This document shows positions 12,191 through 22,954 of a DNA stretch of 64,000 bases, piece by piece; the first letter of the stretch is position 1, and every line of letters begins with the position of its first letter. Under the pieces are notes generated by a model, which was not told where the DNA came from, did not search any database, and saw only the letters and a list, made by a program, of their open reading frames with translations. The translations under genes and the position numbers were made by a program. Source of the stretch: Streptomyces marianii. GTDB taxonomy: Bacteria; Actinomycetota; Actinomycetes; Streptomycetales; Streptomycetaceae. The stretch spans positions 5,631,001 through 5,695,000 of the forward strand of contig NZ_VAWE01000001.1 in the NCBI RefSeq assembly GCF_005795905.1, given 5' to 3'.

Positions 12191-12196
12191 TACGAT
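12191..12196 (+). promoter_or_regulatory. Candidate -10 of mreB
   Basis: TACGAT lies 114 bases before the mreB start. The ndk-mreB gap (11993-12309) otherwise holds only the ndk terminators. The S. coelicolor mreB gene is reported to have several promoters, so this is one candidate among several. Confidence 0.3.
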
Positions 12197-12309
12197 GGAA
12201 GCCTCCACGCCACAGCACCCGTGCAGCACCCTCCTCGCCTACCTGAAAAGCCATCAAAGCTCGATTTGGGAAGGCCCGACGCATCCTCATGGGACACAAG
12301 GGGAACTCT

Positions 12310-13329
<1,020 letters not shown>

Positions 13330-13344
13330 CGCGGGATCCACGAT

Positions 13345-13377
13345 CGGCCGTTCGGGTCAGGCGGACCCGTTCGGCCG
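13345..13377 (+). terminator. Hairpin between mreB and mreC
   Basis: CGGCCG-TT-CGGGTC (13345-13358) can pair with GACCCG-TT-CGGCCG (13364-13377), leaving a TT/TT internal bulge. It would limit read-through, so that mreB transcripts exceed mreCD transcripts. Confidence 0.5.
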
Positions 13378-13470
13378 GTCGTTCGTACAACAACACACGT
13401 CACGACGAACACAACACACACCACAGAGCTCGGCATTCACATTCCGACGAGGAAGGCACGGCCGCCGCAC

Positions 13471-14487
13471 GTGAGGGACACGAAAGAGAGCCGGCTGCTC
13501 CTGGTCCTGCTGATCGCCATCGCGTTCGCATTGATCACGGTGGACATCCGCGGCGGCGAGGAGTCACCGGTCGACGGCGCCCGGCAGGCCGCCGCCGCCG
13601 TCTTCGGACCGGTCGAGAACGGCGTGGCCTCCGCCGTCGATCCCGTGGGCAACGCCATAGGAGCGATCCGGGACTCAGGCGAGCGGCACGACCGCATCTC
13701 CGTCCTCGAGCGCGAGAACGCCGCCCTCAAGGTGAGACTCGGCAGCGACGACCGCAACCGCAGCAGGGTCCGCCAACTCGACAGCATGCTGAAGAAGGCG
13801 GCCGACGGGCAGTACGGCATCAAGGGCGCCGAGGTCATCGCCATAGGAGCCGCCCAGGGGTTCTCCTGGACCGTCACCATCGACGCCGGCTCCGCCGACG
13901 GTATCCAGCGCGACATGACCGTCCTCAACGGCGACGGCCTCGTCGGCCGGGTGACCACCGTCGGCCCGAACACCGCGACCGTGCTCCTCGCCAACGACCC
14001 GGACTTCACCGTCGGCACCAGGATGGAGCGGACCGACGAGCTGGGCTTCGCCACCGGCCAGGGCGACCGGCCGCTGTCCGTGCAGCTGCTCAACGGCAAG
14101 GCGAAGGTGCGCAAGGGCGACCGGCTGGTCACCTTCGGCTCGCAGGCCGACAAGCCCTTCGTGCCCGGCGTGCCGGTGGGCGAGGTCGTCCGCGTCGACC
14201 CCTCCGGCGGCGCCCTGACCCGCAACATCTTCGTGCGGCCGTACGCCGCCTTCACCAAGCTCGACATCGTCGGGGTGGTCGTCCAGGCACCCCGCGCCGA
14301 CCCGCGCGACATGGTCCTGCCGCCCAAGCCCAAGCCGACGCCCACACCGACGGTCACCGTCACGGTCACCCCCTCCGCCGACGGCGACACGCAGGCGCGG
14401 AGCCAGGACTCGGAGGAGCGGGACCCGGGCGGGGAAACCCCGCAGACCGACAGCACCGAGGCCGTCACCGGCCGCGACGACGAGTAG
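13471..14487 (+). CDS. mreC: Rod shape-determining protein MreC
   Basis: Periplasmic scaffold of the elongation/spore wall complex. 338 residues: a short cytoplasmic start, one transmembrane helix (LLLVLLIAIAFALITV, about 9-25), a coiled coil around residues 68-115 (RISVLERENAALKVRL), then the beta-barrel MreC core (to about 275). The C-terminal about 60 residues are a Pro/Thr and acidic tail. The GTG start is set by homology; GAGGAAGG lies 14 bases upstream, a longer spacing than usual. mreD follows after 18 bases. Confidence 0.95.
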   Translation: MRDTKESRLLLVLLIAIAFALITVDIRGGEESPVDGARQAAAAVFGPVENGVASAVDPVGNAIGAIRDSGERHDRISVLERENAALKVRLGSDDRNRSRVRQLDSMLKKAADGQYGIKGAEVIAIGAAQGFSWTVTIDAGSADGIQRDMTVLNGDGLVGRVTTVGPNTATVLLANDPDFTVGTRMERTDELGFATGQGDRPLSVQLLNGKAKVRKGDRLVTFGSQADKPFVPGVPVGEVVRVDPSGGALTRNIFVRPYAAFTKLDIVGVVVQAPRADPRDMVLPPKPKPTPTPTVTVTVTPSADGDTQARSQDSEERDPGGETPQTDSTEAVTGRDDE

Positions 14488-14505
14488 CAGGAGGAGCTGA
14501 ACACC

Positions 14506-15171
14506 ATGCGCTTCAACCGGATGCTCCTCTCCGCGACGCTCGTCGTGGTCGCGCTCGTCGTCCAGGTCACCGTCCTCGCCCGGCTCCAGCTCCCCGGAGC
14601 CGTCCCCGATCTGCTGCTGCTCACCGTCGTCGCCCTCGCACTCGTCTACGGCCACACGGGCGGCGCCCTCATCGGCTTCGGCGCCGGACTCCTCGCCGAC
14701 CTCGCCCCGCCCGCCGACCACGCCGCCGGGCGCTACGCCCTCGTCCTCTGCGTCATCGGCTACCTCGTCGGCCTCGCCCGGCCCGAGAACGGCCGGCTGA
14801 CCTCCGCCACCGGCCCGATGGCCGTGGTCGTGGCGGCGGCCGTCGTGTCGACCCTGCTGTACGCCGGCGTCGGCGCGCTCGTCGGCGACACCGCCGCGCG
14901 CCACGTCGGCCTTGGCTCACTGCTGTTCACGGCGGCCCTGTACGACCTGCTCCTCGCGCCGTTCACCGTGCCGCTGATCATGGCGCTGGCCAGACGCGCC
15001 GAGAACGATCCGCTCGCCGAGTCCCCGGCCGGCACCGGTGACGTCTCCAGCGGCTGGGCCTCCTCCGGTACGGGACTGCGCATCGGCCGCCAGCGCGGCG
15101 GGCTGCGGATCAAGGCGGCCAGGACGCGGGCCTCCCGCGCCGGCCGCATCAGGGGAGTCAAGCGACTGTGA
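14506..15171 (+). CDS. mreD: Rod shape-determining protein MreD
   Basis: Integral membrane partner of MreC, 221 residues with about five to six hydrophobic segments between residues 6 and 165 and a basic cytoplasmic C-terminus rich in Arg. A strong ribosome site AGGAGGAG precedes the ATG. Gene position between mreC and a class B PBP confirms the call, since MreD sequences are poorly conserved. Confidence 0.93.
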   Translation: MRFNRMLLSATLVVVALVVQVTVLARLQLPGAVPDLLLLTVVALALVYGHTGGALIGFGAGLLADLAPPADHAAGRYALVLCVIGYLVGLARPENGRLTSATGPMAVVVAAAVVSTLLYAGVGALVGDTAARHVGLGSLLFTAALYDLLLAPFTVPLIMALARRAENDPLAESPAGTGDVSSGWASSGTGLRIGRQRGGLRIKAARTRASRAGRIRGVKRL

Positions 15172-15190
15172 CCGAGGGGGTATCGGCAGC

Positions 15191-17365
15191 GTGAGCAACA
15201 TTCCCGAGACCGGACGGACCCCCCGCGTCCAGATCCGGCTCATCATCATCCAGGTACTCGTCTTCTCCCTGTTCGCCACGCTCGGCGGGCGCCTCTGGTA
15301 CCTCCAGATCCGCAACGGAGACGAGTACACCGACGAGGCCAAGAGCAACCACGTCCAGCAGGTCGTCCAGCCCGCCGTACGCGGGTCGATCCTGGACGCC
15401 AGGGGCGTGCCCCTGGCCGACAACGAGACCCGGCTCGTCGTCTCCGCGTCCCGCACCGACCTGATGAAGATGAAGGACGACGGCAAGGGGGTGCTCACCC
15501 GGCTCGCGGACGTCCTCGGCATGAAGCCGAAGGACGTCATGGACAAGGTCCGGCTGTGCGACGCCGAGACCCCCCAGCCGTGCTGGAACGGCTCCCCGTA
15601 CCAGCCCATCCCCGTCACCGACGAGGCCACCACCCAGCAGGCCCTCCAGATCCGCGAACGCGCCGAGGACTTCCCCGGCATCACCGCGGAGCCGATGGCC
15701 GTGCGCCGCTACGTCGCGCCCGGCAAGGCCAACACCGCTCAGGTCCTCGGCTACCTCTCGCCCGTCACCGACGAGGAGATCGAGAAGGCCAAGGACACCG
15801 ACTCGCCGTTCCTGCGCTCCGACCAGGTCGGCCGCTCCGGACTCGAGCGCACGTACGACAAGGACCTGCGCGGCAAGGCCGGTGTCACCCGCTACGAGGT
15901 CGACAACCTCGGCCGGGTCATCGGCCTGGCCCAGGCCGACAAGGCCGAGCCCGGAGCCAACGTCGTCACCTCCATCGACGCCCGCGTCCAGGCGGTCGCC
16001 GAGTGGGAACTGCACAACGCGATGAAGGAAGCCCGCAAGGTCTTCGACGACAACACCGGCACCAACTACAAGGCCGACTCGGGCGCCGTCGTCGTCATGG
16101 AGGCCAAGACCGGCCGCGTGGTCGCCATGGCCTCGCAGCCCACCTACGACCCGAACGCCTGGGTCGGCGGCATCTCCGCCAAGGACTACGCACGGCTCAC
16201 CGGCAAGAAGTCCAACTTCCCGCTGCTGAACCGGGCGATCCAGGGCCAGGCCGCCCCGGGCTCCATCTTCAAGGTCGTCCCCACCACGGCGGCGGTCAAC
16301 GCCGGCTACGACTTCAACGGCCGCTACCCCTGCCCCAGCTCCTACTCCATCGGCAACCAGGTCTTCAAGAACTTCGAGTCCCAGGGCCACGGCAGCATCA
16401 CCCTCGGCCAGGCCCTCGAGGTCTCCTGCGACACCGTCTACTACGCCCTCTCCCACCAGCAGTGGAAGAAGGACGGCGGCCTCAAGCCGAAGAAGAACCC
16501 GGCGGACTGGTTCTACAAGACGGCCCACCAGTTCGGCCTCGGCGCCGAGACCGGCATCGACCTCCCCAACGAGGTCACCGGCCGCGTCCCCGATCGCCGC
16601 TGGAAGCAGAAGTTCTGGGAGGCCAACAAGGACTACTGGTGCAAGGTGGGCAAGAAGGGCGGCGACTACATCCAGCAGCTCTCGTACGAGAACTGCCTGG
16701 AAGGCAATCTGATGCGCGCCGGTGACTCCGTGAACTACTCCATCGGCCAGGGCGACACCCTCGTCACCCCGATCCAGATGGCGACCATCTACGCGGCGAT
16801 CTCCAACGGCGGCACCATGTGGAACCCGACCGTCGGCAAGGCGGTCGTCAGCGCCGACGGCAAGAGCGTCCGCGAGATCAAGCCCAAGTCCCACGGCAAG
16901 CTGCCCATGGACGCCAGGACGCGCAAGCTGATGAACGAGGCGCTCGCGGGGGTCGCCACCCGCGGCACCGCCGCCTGGCGGTTCGGCGGCTGGCCGCAGG
17001 ACAAGATCCCGATGCACGCCAAGACCGGCACGGCCGAGGTCCACGGCAAGCAGACGACGTCCTGGTTCGCCACGTACACCAAGGACTACTCGATCGTCAT
17101 GACCATCTCCCAGGGTGGTACCGGCTCCGGCGCCTCCGGCCCCGCCGTGCGCAACATCTACAACACGCTCTACGGGCTGGACATGGAGGGCAACCAGGAC
17201 CTCAAGAAGGCCCTGCTGCCGCAGCCCCAGAAGGCGCTCCCGAAGATCCAGCCCGACGGCTCCATCGACGCGCCGAAGATCACGCCGTACGAGCCGGCCA
17301 AGCCCGAACCCGAAGAGGACGCCGCCCTCGCCGGCCCGCCCCCGGCCACCGGACGGAGGGACTGA
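15191..17365 (+). CDS. mrdA: Penicillin-binding protein 2 (class B transpeptidase)
   Basis: Peptidoglycan D,D-transpeptidase working with RodA in the Mre complex. 724 residues: an N-terminal membrane anchor (LIIIQVLVFSLFATL), a PBP dimerisation domain, and the transpeptidase domain. Motifs present are Ser about 358 with Lys three residues later (GSIFK), the SxD-type motif in EVSCDTVYY, and KTGT near residue 611. A short C-terminal Pro-rich tail follows. The GTG start has GAGGGGG upstream. rodA begins 3 bases after the stop. Confidence 0.95.
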   Translation: MSNIPETGRTPRVQIRLIIIQVLVFSLFATLGGRLWYLQIRNGDEYTDEAKSNHVQQVVQPAVRGSILDARGVPLADNETRLVVSASRTDLMKMKDDGKGVLTRLADVLGMKPKDVMDKVRLCDAETPQPCWNGSPYQPIPVTDEATTQQALQIRERAEDFPGITAEPMAVRRYVAPGKANTAQVLGYLSPVTDEEIEKAKDTDSPFLRSDQVGRSGLERTYDKDLRGKAGVTRYEVDNLGRVIGLAQADKAEPGANVVTSIDARVQAVAEWELHNAMKEARKVFDDNTGTNYKADSGAVVVMEAKTGRVVAMASQPTYDPNAWVGGISAKDYARLTGKKSNFPLLNRAIQGQAAPGSIFKVVPTTAAVNAGYDFNGRYPCPSSYSIGNQVFKNFESQGHGSITLGQALEVSCDTVYYALSHQQWKKDGGLKPKKNPADWFYKTAHQFGLGAETGIDLPNEVTGRVPDRRWKQKFWEANKDYWCKVGKKGGDYIQQLSYENCLEGNLMRAGDSVNYSIGQGDTLVTPIQMATIYAAISNGGTMWNPTVGKAVVSADGKSVREIKPKSHGKLPMDARTRKLMNEALAGVATRGTAAWRFGGWPQDKIPMHAKTGTAEVHGKQTTSWFATYTKDYSIVMTISQGGTGSGASGPAVRNIYNTLYGLDMEGNQDLKKALLPQPQKALPKIQPDGSIDAPKITPYEPAKPEPEEDAALAGPPPATGRRD

Positions 17366-17368
17366 GGA

Positions 17369-18568
17369 ATGGCCGGACCCCATGGCTTCTCGGTCTCGCG
17401 CTACGCACCGGACCGCGGCGGCCTCGCCAAGCTCCTCGCCCGCGACTCGATGGTCCGCCGGCTCGACTGGCCGATGCTCGCCTCGGCACTCGCCCTGTCG
17501 CTGCTCGGCTCCCTGCTCGTCTGGTCCGCGACCCGCAACCGCACCGAACTCAACGACGGCGACCCGTACTACTTCTTCCTGCGCCACCTGCTCAACACCG
17601 GCATCGGGCTCGCCCTGATGGTCGGCACCGTCTGGCTCGGGCACCGCACCCTGCGCGGCGCCGTGCCCGTGCTGTACGGCATCTCCCTGGTGCTGGTCGC
17701 ACTGGTGCTCACCCCGCTCGGTGCGACCATCAACGGCGCCCACGCCTGGATCGTGATCGGCGGGGGCTTCTCCCTCCAGCCCTCCGAGTTCGTGAAGGTC
17801 ACGATCATCCTGGGGATGGCGATACTGCTGGCGACCCAGGTCGACGCAGGCGACCAGCTCCATCCCGACCACCGGACCGTCGCCAAGTCACTGGGCCTGG
17901 CGGTGCTCCCCATGATCATCGTGATGCTGATGCCGGACCTCGGTTCGGTCATGGTGATGGTGGTGATCGTCCTCGGCGTACTGCTCGCCTCCGGCGCCTC
18001 CAACCGCTGGATCTTCGGACTGATCGGCGCGGGCATCGGCGGCGCCGTACTGGTCACCGCGCTCGGCCTGCTCGACGAGTACCAGATCAACCGCTTCGCG
18101 GCGTTCGCCAACCCCGAACTCGACCCGGCCGGCGTCGGCTACAACACCAACCAGGCGCGCATCGCCATCGGCTCCGGCGGGCTGCTCGGCACCGGCCTGT
18201 TCAAGGGCTCCCAGACCACCGGCCAGTTCGTGCCCGAACAGCAGACCGACTTCGTCTTCACCGTCGCCGGCGAGGAGCTCGGCTTCGTCGGAGCGGGCCT
18301 CATCATCGTCCTGCTCGGCGTCGTCCTGTGGCGCGCCTGCCGCATCGCCCGTGACACCACCGAGCTGTACGGCACGATCGTCGCCGCCGGGATCATCGCC
18401 TGGTTCGCGTTCCAGTCCTTCGAGAACATCGGCATGACCCTCGGCATCATGCCCGTGGCCGGACTGCCGTTGCCGTTCGTCTCCTACGGCGGATCGTCGA
18501 TGTTCGCGGTGTGGGTCGCCGTCGGACTCCTGCAGTCCATCAAGGTGCAACGCCCGATGTCCGCCTGA
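17369..18568 (+). CDS. rodA: RodA/FtsW-family peptidoglycan glycosyltransferase (SEDS)
   Basis: Multi-pass SEDS protein, 399 residues with about ten transmembrane helices, that polymerises lipid II together with the adjacent class B PBP. Family signatures include INGAHAWIVIGG, the LQPSEFVK segment, and the C-terminal PVAGLPLPFVSYGGSS. In S. coelicolor this position is occupied by sfr. Close coupling to mrdA supports a cognate RodA-PBP2 pair. Confidence 0.95.
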   Translation: MAGPHGFSVSRYAPDRGGLAKLLARDSMVRRLDWPMLASALALSLLGSLLVWSATRNRTELNDGDPYYFFLRHLLNTGIGLALMVGTVWLGHRTLRGAVPVLYGISLVLVALVLTPLGATINGAHAWIVIGGGFSLQPSEFVKVTIILGMAILLATQVDAGDQLHPDHRTVAKSLGLAVLPMIIVMLMPDLGSVMVMVVIVLGVLLASGASNRWIFGLIGAGIGGAVLVTALGLLDEYQINRFAAFANPELDPAGVGYNTNQARIAIGSGGLLGTGLFKGSQTTGQFVPEQQTDFVFTVAGEELGFVGAGLIIVLLGVVLWRACRIARDTTELYGTIVAAGIIAWFAFQSFENIGMTLGIMPVAGLPLPFVSYGGSSMFAVWVAVGLLQSIKVQRPMSA

Positions 18569-18664
18569 GTACCTCCGCCGCTCCCGGTCCACCACGGCGT
18601 CCGAGCCGGCGGCCGCAACCCACGACGCACGGCCGCCGAGACGACTAGATGAATACCGTGCGGA

Positions 18665-18670
18665 TAGATT
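18665..18670 (+). promoter_or_regulatory. -10 of the CYTH-CHAD gene, probably leaderless
   Basis: TAGATT is followed by 6 bases and then the ATG at 18677; no ribosome site is present. Confidence 0.45.
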
Positions 18671-18676
18671 CAACTC

Positions 18677-20377
18677 ATGGTGGAGACGAAGCGGGAAATC
18701 GAGCGGAAGTACGAAGCCACACCCGACACCAAGCTTCCGGACCTCACCGGCGCGGCCGGGGTCGCGGACGTCGTCGAGAAGGGCGTGACCGAGTTCGACG
18801 CCGTCTACTACGACACCCCCGGTCTGCGCCTGGCCGCCGACAGGATCACGCTGCGCCGCCGCGCCGGCGGCTCCGACGAGGGCTGGCACCTGAAGTTCCC
18901 CGTCGCCACGGGCATCCGCGAGGAGATCCACGCACCCCTCCGCGACTCGGTGCCGCGCACCCTCGCCGGACTCGTCCGCTCCCGCACCCGAGGCGCGCCC
19001 CTCGTCGCCGTCGTGCGTCTGCGGACCTCCCGCGACGTACGCCACCTCGTCGACGAACGGGGCCGGCTCCTCGCCGAGCTGTCCCTCGACATCGTCCACG
19101 CGGAACGCCTGACACCCGGCAACGGCACGGCGGGATGGACCGAGATCGAGGTCGAACTGGCCGACGACGCCGACCCCGCCCTCCTGGACCGTGTCGAGAA
19201 GCGCCTTCGCAAGGCCGGCATCAGGCCCGCATCCGCCCCGTCCAAGCTGGCCAGGGCCCTCGCCGACACCGAACCCGACCCGGCCGCGGCCACCGGCGCC
19301 GAACCCGCCCCGGCCGCCGCCCGGCAGGCGGCCTCCGCCGCGGAGGGCCACGGCGACACCACGGCGGCGCACGCCGAGGAACAGGCGTCGTCGCGCCACG
19401 CCGACGCCTTCGCCCCCGCGGGCGGCGAGCGCGCCCCCAAGGCACCCGAGGCCGCCAGGAGCGTCCGCCACCGGGGCGCACGGCTGGAGCCCGCGCACGC
19501 CGGCGAACACGTCCTCGCCTACCTGCGCGAACAGCGCGACGCCCTCGTCGCCCTCGACCCGGCCGTACGCCGCGACCTCCCCGACGCCGTGCACCAGATG
19601 CGGGTCGCCACCCGACGTATGCGCAGCGCCTTCAAGACCTTCCGGAAGATCATCGACCGGGCCGTCACCGACCCGGTCGGGGACGAGCTGAAATGGCTGG
19701 CTGGCGAACTGGGTGCCGCACGCGACCAGGAAGTCATGGCCGAGCGGCTGCGCGACCGCATCGACACGCTGCCCCGTCAGCTGCTTCTCGGGCCCGTGCG
19801 CAGCAGGCTCCGGATCTGGGCCACCTCCCACCGCGCCGACGCCCGCCGCCGCTCCGTCGCCGTGCTCGACACCGAGCGCTACCTCACCCTCCTCGACACC
19901 CTCGACGCGCTCCTGGACGCACCACCGCTGCTCCCCACCGCCACGGCGAAGCCCGCGGCCGCACTCCCCAAGGCGGTGCTCAAGGACTACGACCGGCTCG
20001 CCAGCCGTGTCGAGCGCGCCCTCGGTCTCCCCGCCGGCCACGACCGCGACCTCGCCATGCACGACGCCCGCAAGGCGGCCAAGCGCGCCCGCTACGCGGC
20101 CGAGGCCGTCACGCCCGCCCTGGGCAAGTCCGCCAAGAGGTTCGCCAAGCGCATGAAGTCCGTCCAGACCGTCCTCGGCGACCACCAGGACAGCGTCGTC
20201 GCCCGAGGGACCCTCCGCGACCTCGCCGTCCAGGCCCACGCGGCCGGCGAGTCCGCGTTCACCTGGGGACTGCTGTTCGGACGGGAGGAGGCCGCGGCCG
20301 CCGACCGGGAGCGTGAGCTGCCGGAAGTCTGGGAGGAGGCCGCCCGGCCCGAGCTCCGCGCGGCCCTCAAGGGCTGA
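18677..20377 (+). CDS. CYTH and CHAD domain protein
   Basis: 566 residues. The N-terminal CYTH (triphosphate tunnel metalloenzyme) domain, about 1-200, carries the ExExK signature at E7-I8-E9-R10-K11. A low-complexity Ala/Pro linker (about 200-270) leads to a C-terminal CHAD domain (about 275-560) with conserved basic helices such as HQMRVATRRMRS and HDARKAAKRARYAAE. CYTH enzymes hydrolyse triphosphates or polyphosphate, and CHAD domains bind polyphosphate, so a polyphosphate role is the likely inference. The exact substrate cannot be read from sequence. It lies between rodA and the radical SAM gene, apparently a separate unit. Confidence 0.88.
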   Translation: MVETKREIERKYEATPDTKLPDLTGAAGVADVVEKGVTEFDAVYYDTPGLRLAADRITLRRRAGGSDEGWHLKFPVATGIREEIHAPLRDSVPRTLAGLVRSRTRGAPLVAVVRLRTSRDVRHLVDERGRLLAELSLDIVHAERLTPGNGTAGWTEIEVELADDADPALLDRVEKRLRKAGIRPASAPSKLARALADTEPDPAAATGAEPAPAAARQAASAAEGHGDTTAAHAEEQASSRHADAFAPAGGERAPKAPEAARSVRHRGARLEPAHAGEHVLAYLREQRDALVALDPAVRRDLPDAVHQMRVATRRMRSAFKTFRKIIDRAVTDPVGDELKWLAGELGAARDQEVMAERLRDRIDTLPRQLLLGPVRSRLRIWATSHRADARRRSVAVLDTERYLTLLDTLDALLDAPPLLPTATAKPAAALPKAVLKDYDRLASRVERALGLPAGHDRDLAMHDARKAAKRARYAAEAVTPALGKSAKRFAKRMKSVQTVLGDHQDSVVARGTLRDLAVQAHAAGESAFTWGLLFGREEAAAADRERELPEVWEEAARPELRAALKG

Positions 20378-20459
20378 CCGCGCCCCGAACGGTCCGGGGC
20401 CGCCCTCCGGTCGGGTTACGCTTGAGAGTCGCCCTCCTGCCCGTCCACGAAGGTTCCTG

Positions 20460-22385
20460 ATGTCTGCCGAGTCGGTCTTCCCACAGCTCGAAGCTCTGCT
20501 CCCGCATGTGCAGAAGCCCATCCAGTACGTCGGTGGTGAGCTGAACTCCACGGTCAAGCCGTGGGAGAGCTGCGATGTGCGCTGGGCGCTGATGTACCCG
20601 GACGCCTACGAGGTCGGACTGCCCAACCAGGGCGTCATGATCCTCTACGAGGTACTGAACGAGCGCGCCGGCGTCCTCGCCGAGCGCACCTACAGCGTCT
20701 GGCCGGACCTCGAGGAGCTGATGCGCGAGCACGGCGTCCCCCAGTTCACGGTCGACAGCCACCGCCCCGTCAAGGCGTTCGACGTCCTCGGCCTGAGCTT
20801 CTCCACCGAGCTCGGCTACACCAACATGCTCACGGCCCTCGACCTCTCCGGCATCCCGCTGGAGGCCAAGGACCGCACTGCCGACGACCCGATCGTCCTC
20901 GCCGGGGGCCACGCGGCCTTCAACCCCGAGCCGATCGCGGACTTCATCGACTGCGCGGTGATCGGCGACGGCGAGCAGGCCGTCCTGCAGATCACCGACA
21001 TCATCCGGGACTGGAAGGCCGAGGGGCGCCCCGGCGGCCGCGAGGAACTGCTGTTCCGCCTGGCCAGGACCGGCGGCGTCTACGTCCCGGGCTTCTACGA
21101 CGTCGAGTACCTCCCCGACGGCCGCATCGGCCGCGTCGTGCCCAACAAGTCCGGCGTGCCGTGGCGCGTGTCCAAGCACACCGTCATGGACCTGGACGAA
21201 TGGCCCTACCCCAAGCAGCCGCTCGTCCCGCTCGCCGAGACCGTCCACGAGCGGATGTCCGTCGAGATCTTCCGCGGCTGCACCCGCGGATGCCGTTTCT
21301 GCCAGGCCGGCATGATCACGCGCCCCGTCCGGGAGCGGAGTATCACCGGCATCGGCGAGATGGTCGACAAGGGCCTCAAGGCGACCGGCTTCGAGGAGGT
21401 CGGCCTGCTGTCGCTGTCCTCCGCCGACCACAGTGAGATCGGCGACATCGCCAAGGGCCTCGCGGACCGGTACGAGGAGGACAAGATCGGTCTGTCCCTC
21501 CCCTCGACCCGCGTCGACGCGTTCAACGTCGACCTGGCCAACGAGCTGACCCGCAACGGCCGCCGCTCCGGTCTGACGTTCGCCCCCGAGGGCGGCTCCG
21601 AACGCATGCGCAAGGTCATCAACAAGATGGTGTCGGAGGAGGACCTGATCCGCACCGTCGCCACCGCCTACGGCAACGGCTGGCGCCAGGTGAAGCTGTA
21701 CTTCATGTGCGGCCTGCCCACCGAGACGGACGAGGACGTGCTGCAGATCGGCGACATGGCGGTCAACGTCATCGCCAAGGGCCGCGAGGTCTCCGGCTCC
21801 AACGACATCCGCTGCACGGTGTCCATCGGCGGCTTCGTGCCCAAGCCGCACACGCCCTTCCAGTGGGCCCCTCAGCTCTCCGCAGAGGAGACCGACGCCC
21901 GCCTGGAGAAGCTCCGCGACAAGATCCGCGGCGACAAGAAGTACGGCCGCTCCATCGGCTTCCGCTACCACGACGGCAAGCCCGGCATCGTCGAGGGCCT
22001 CCTCTCCCGCGGCGACCGGCGCGTCGGCGCCGTGATCCGCGCCGTCTACGACGACGGCGGCCGCTTCGACGGCTGGCGCGAGCACTTCTCCTACGACCGC
22101 TGGATGGAGTGTGCGGGGAAGACGCTGCCGGAGTTCGGCGTGGACGTCGACTGGTACACGACCCGCGAGCGCACCTACGAGGAGGTCCTGCCCTGGGACC
22201 ACCTGGACTCCGGTCTCGACAAGGACTGGCTCTGGGAGGACTGGCAGGACGCCCTGGACGAGACGGAGGTCGAGGACTGCCGCTGGACGCCGTGCTTCGA
22301 CTGCGGGGTGTGTCCTCAGATGGACACGGCCATACAAATCGGCCCCACGGGCAAGAAGCTGCTCCCGCTTACGGTCAAGAAGTAG
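20460..22385 (+). CDS. B12-binding/radical SAM protein, TIGR03960 family
   Basis: 641 residues from ATG 20460. An N-terminal B12-binding-like domain is followed by a radical SAM core, with the iron-sulfur cysteines Cys274, Cys278 and Cys281 in CTRGCRFC (CX3CX2C). A C-terminal cysteine cluster (CFDCGVC) may hold a second cluster. Its partner family TIGR03936 is usually adjacent or fused; here the partner gene is at 25230, 2.8 kb away. The pair is sometimes proposed to act on RNA, but the substrate is not established. A ribosome site of GAAGG precedes the start. Confidence 0.93.
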   Translation: MSAESVFPQLEALLPHVQKPIQYVGGELNSTVKPWESCDVRWALMYPDAYEVGLPNQGVMILYEVLNERAGVLAERTYSVWPDLEELMREHGVPQFTVDSHRPVKAFDVLGLSFSTELGYTNMLTALDLSGIPLEAKDRTADDPIVLAGGHAAFNPEPIADFIDCAVIGDGEQAVLQITDIIRDWKAEGRPGGREELLFRLARTGGVYVPGFYDVEYLPDGRIGRVVPNKSGVPWRVSKHTVMDLDEWPYPKQPLVPLAETVHERMSVEIFRGCTRGCRFCQAGMITRPVRERSITGIGEMVDKGLKATGFEEVGLLSLSSADHSEIGDIAKGLADRYEEDKIGLSLPSTRVDAFNVDLANELTRNGRRSGLTFAPEGGSERMRKVINKMVSEEDLIRTVATAYGNGWRQVKLYFMCGLPTETDEDVLQIGDMAVNVIAKGREVSGSNDIRCTVSIGGFVPKPHTPFQWAPQLSAEETDARLEKLRDKIRGDKKYGRSIGFRYHDGKPGIVEGLLSRGDRRVGAVIRAVYDDGGRFDGWREHFSYDRWMECAGKTLPEFGVDVDWYTTRERTYEEVLPWDHLDSGLDKDWLWEDWQDALDETEVEDCRWTPCFDCGVCPQMDTAIQIGPTGKKLLPLTVKK

Positions 22386-22387
22386 CC

Positions 22388-22576
22388 GTGACCAGCGGCG
22401 ACGCCATCCAGCGGATGGCTGAGGCGCTTGCCGACGCACCCGAGGCGGACCGCGCCGAAGTCCTGCGAGGGCTCGGCGCGAAGGAGCGCGAGCAGGCTCC
22501 CCGCCCCACGCGGCGCACGCCGCTCCCCGCCCCTCGGCGGGACCCGGGCATCGTCTCGGCGGTCGAGTGGGTGTAG
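22388..22576 (+). CDS. Small hypothetical protein coupled to the radical SAM gene
   Basis: 62 residues from a GTG 2 bases after the radical SAM stop, which suggests translational coupling. It is helical and charged at the N-terminus (RMAEALADAPEADRAEVLRGLG) and has a basic Pro-rich end. I do not recognise a family. Its downstream side abuts the mobile-derived segment, so it could also be the surviving start of a once longer gene. Confidence 0.5.
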   Translation: MTSGDAIQRMAEALADAPEADRAEVLRGLGAKEREQAPRPTRRTPLPAPRRDPGIVSAVEWV

Positions 22577-22638
22577 GCGTGGAGAGGCGTTCGGACGATC
22601 TGGTCCGGGCGCCTCTCGGCGTTCCCGGAGCCCCGGTT

Positions 22639-22672
22639 TATGCGACAACGCGCATAGTCGCGCTTCCGCATA
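22639..22672. promoter_or_regulatory. Candidate operator with repeated TATGCG/CGCATA half-sites
   Basis: TATGCG (22639-22644) and CGCATA (22651-22656) form an inverted repeat with a 6-base spacer, and a third half-site CGCATA is at 22667-22672. It lies 70-100 bases before the three-gene DUF6879/Scr1-type module and may be bound by that module's own helix-turn-helix protein. Confidence 0.35.
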
Positions 22673-22744
22673 GACGGAGCATCGGCCCCGCTCGTACGGT
22701 CGTGGCGACCGGCCCGCAGAGGGGCTCGCACGAGGGGGTTCAGC

Positions 22745-22954
22745 ATGGCGCGCGAAGAACTCACACGGCTCACCGGCAACACCAACGGCGGTAACTGCGG
22801 GCAGGGAGACTGTCCCAACGTCTACCGCACCGCCTCCGGCTCGTTCGTCGTCCAAGGCGACGTGTCCACCGCCTTCACCCCGCCCGCCGGGGAAGGGCTC
22901 GTGGAGATCCCCGAGGAAGTCCTGAGGGAGGCCGTCCGTGCTCTTGGATGGTGA
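22745..22954 (+). CDS. Small hypothetical protein of the DUF6879/Scr1 module
   Basis: 69 residues with Asn/Gly-rich and cysteine-containing N-terminus (TGNTNGGNCGQGDCPNVY) and an acidic amphipathic end. Small proteins of this type commonly precede DUF6879 genes in Streptomyces. The stop overlaps the next start by 17 bases. Function unknown; the two Cys could bind metal. Confidence 0.7.
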   Translation: MAREELTRLTGNTNGGNCGQGDCPNVYRTASGSFVVQGDVSTAFTPPAGEGLVEIPEEVLREAVRALGW

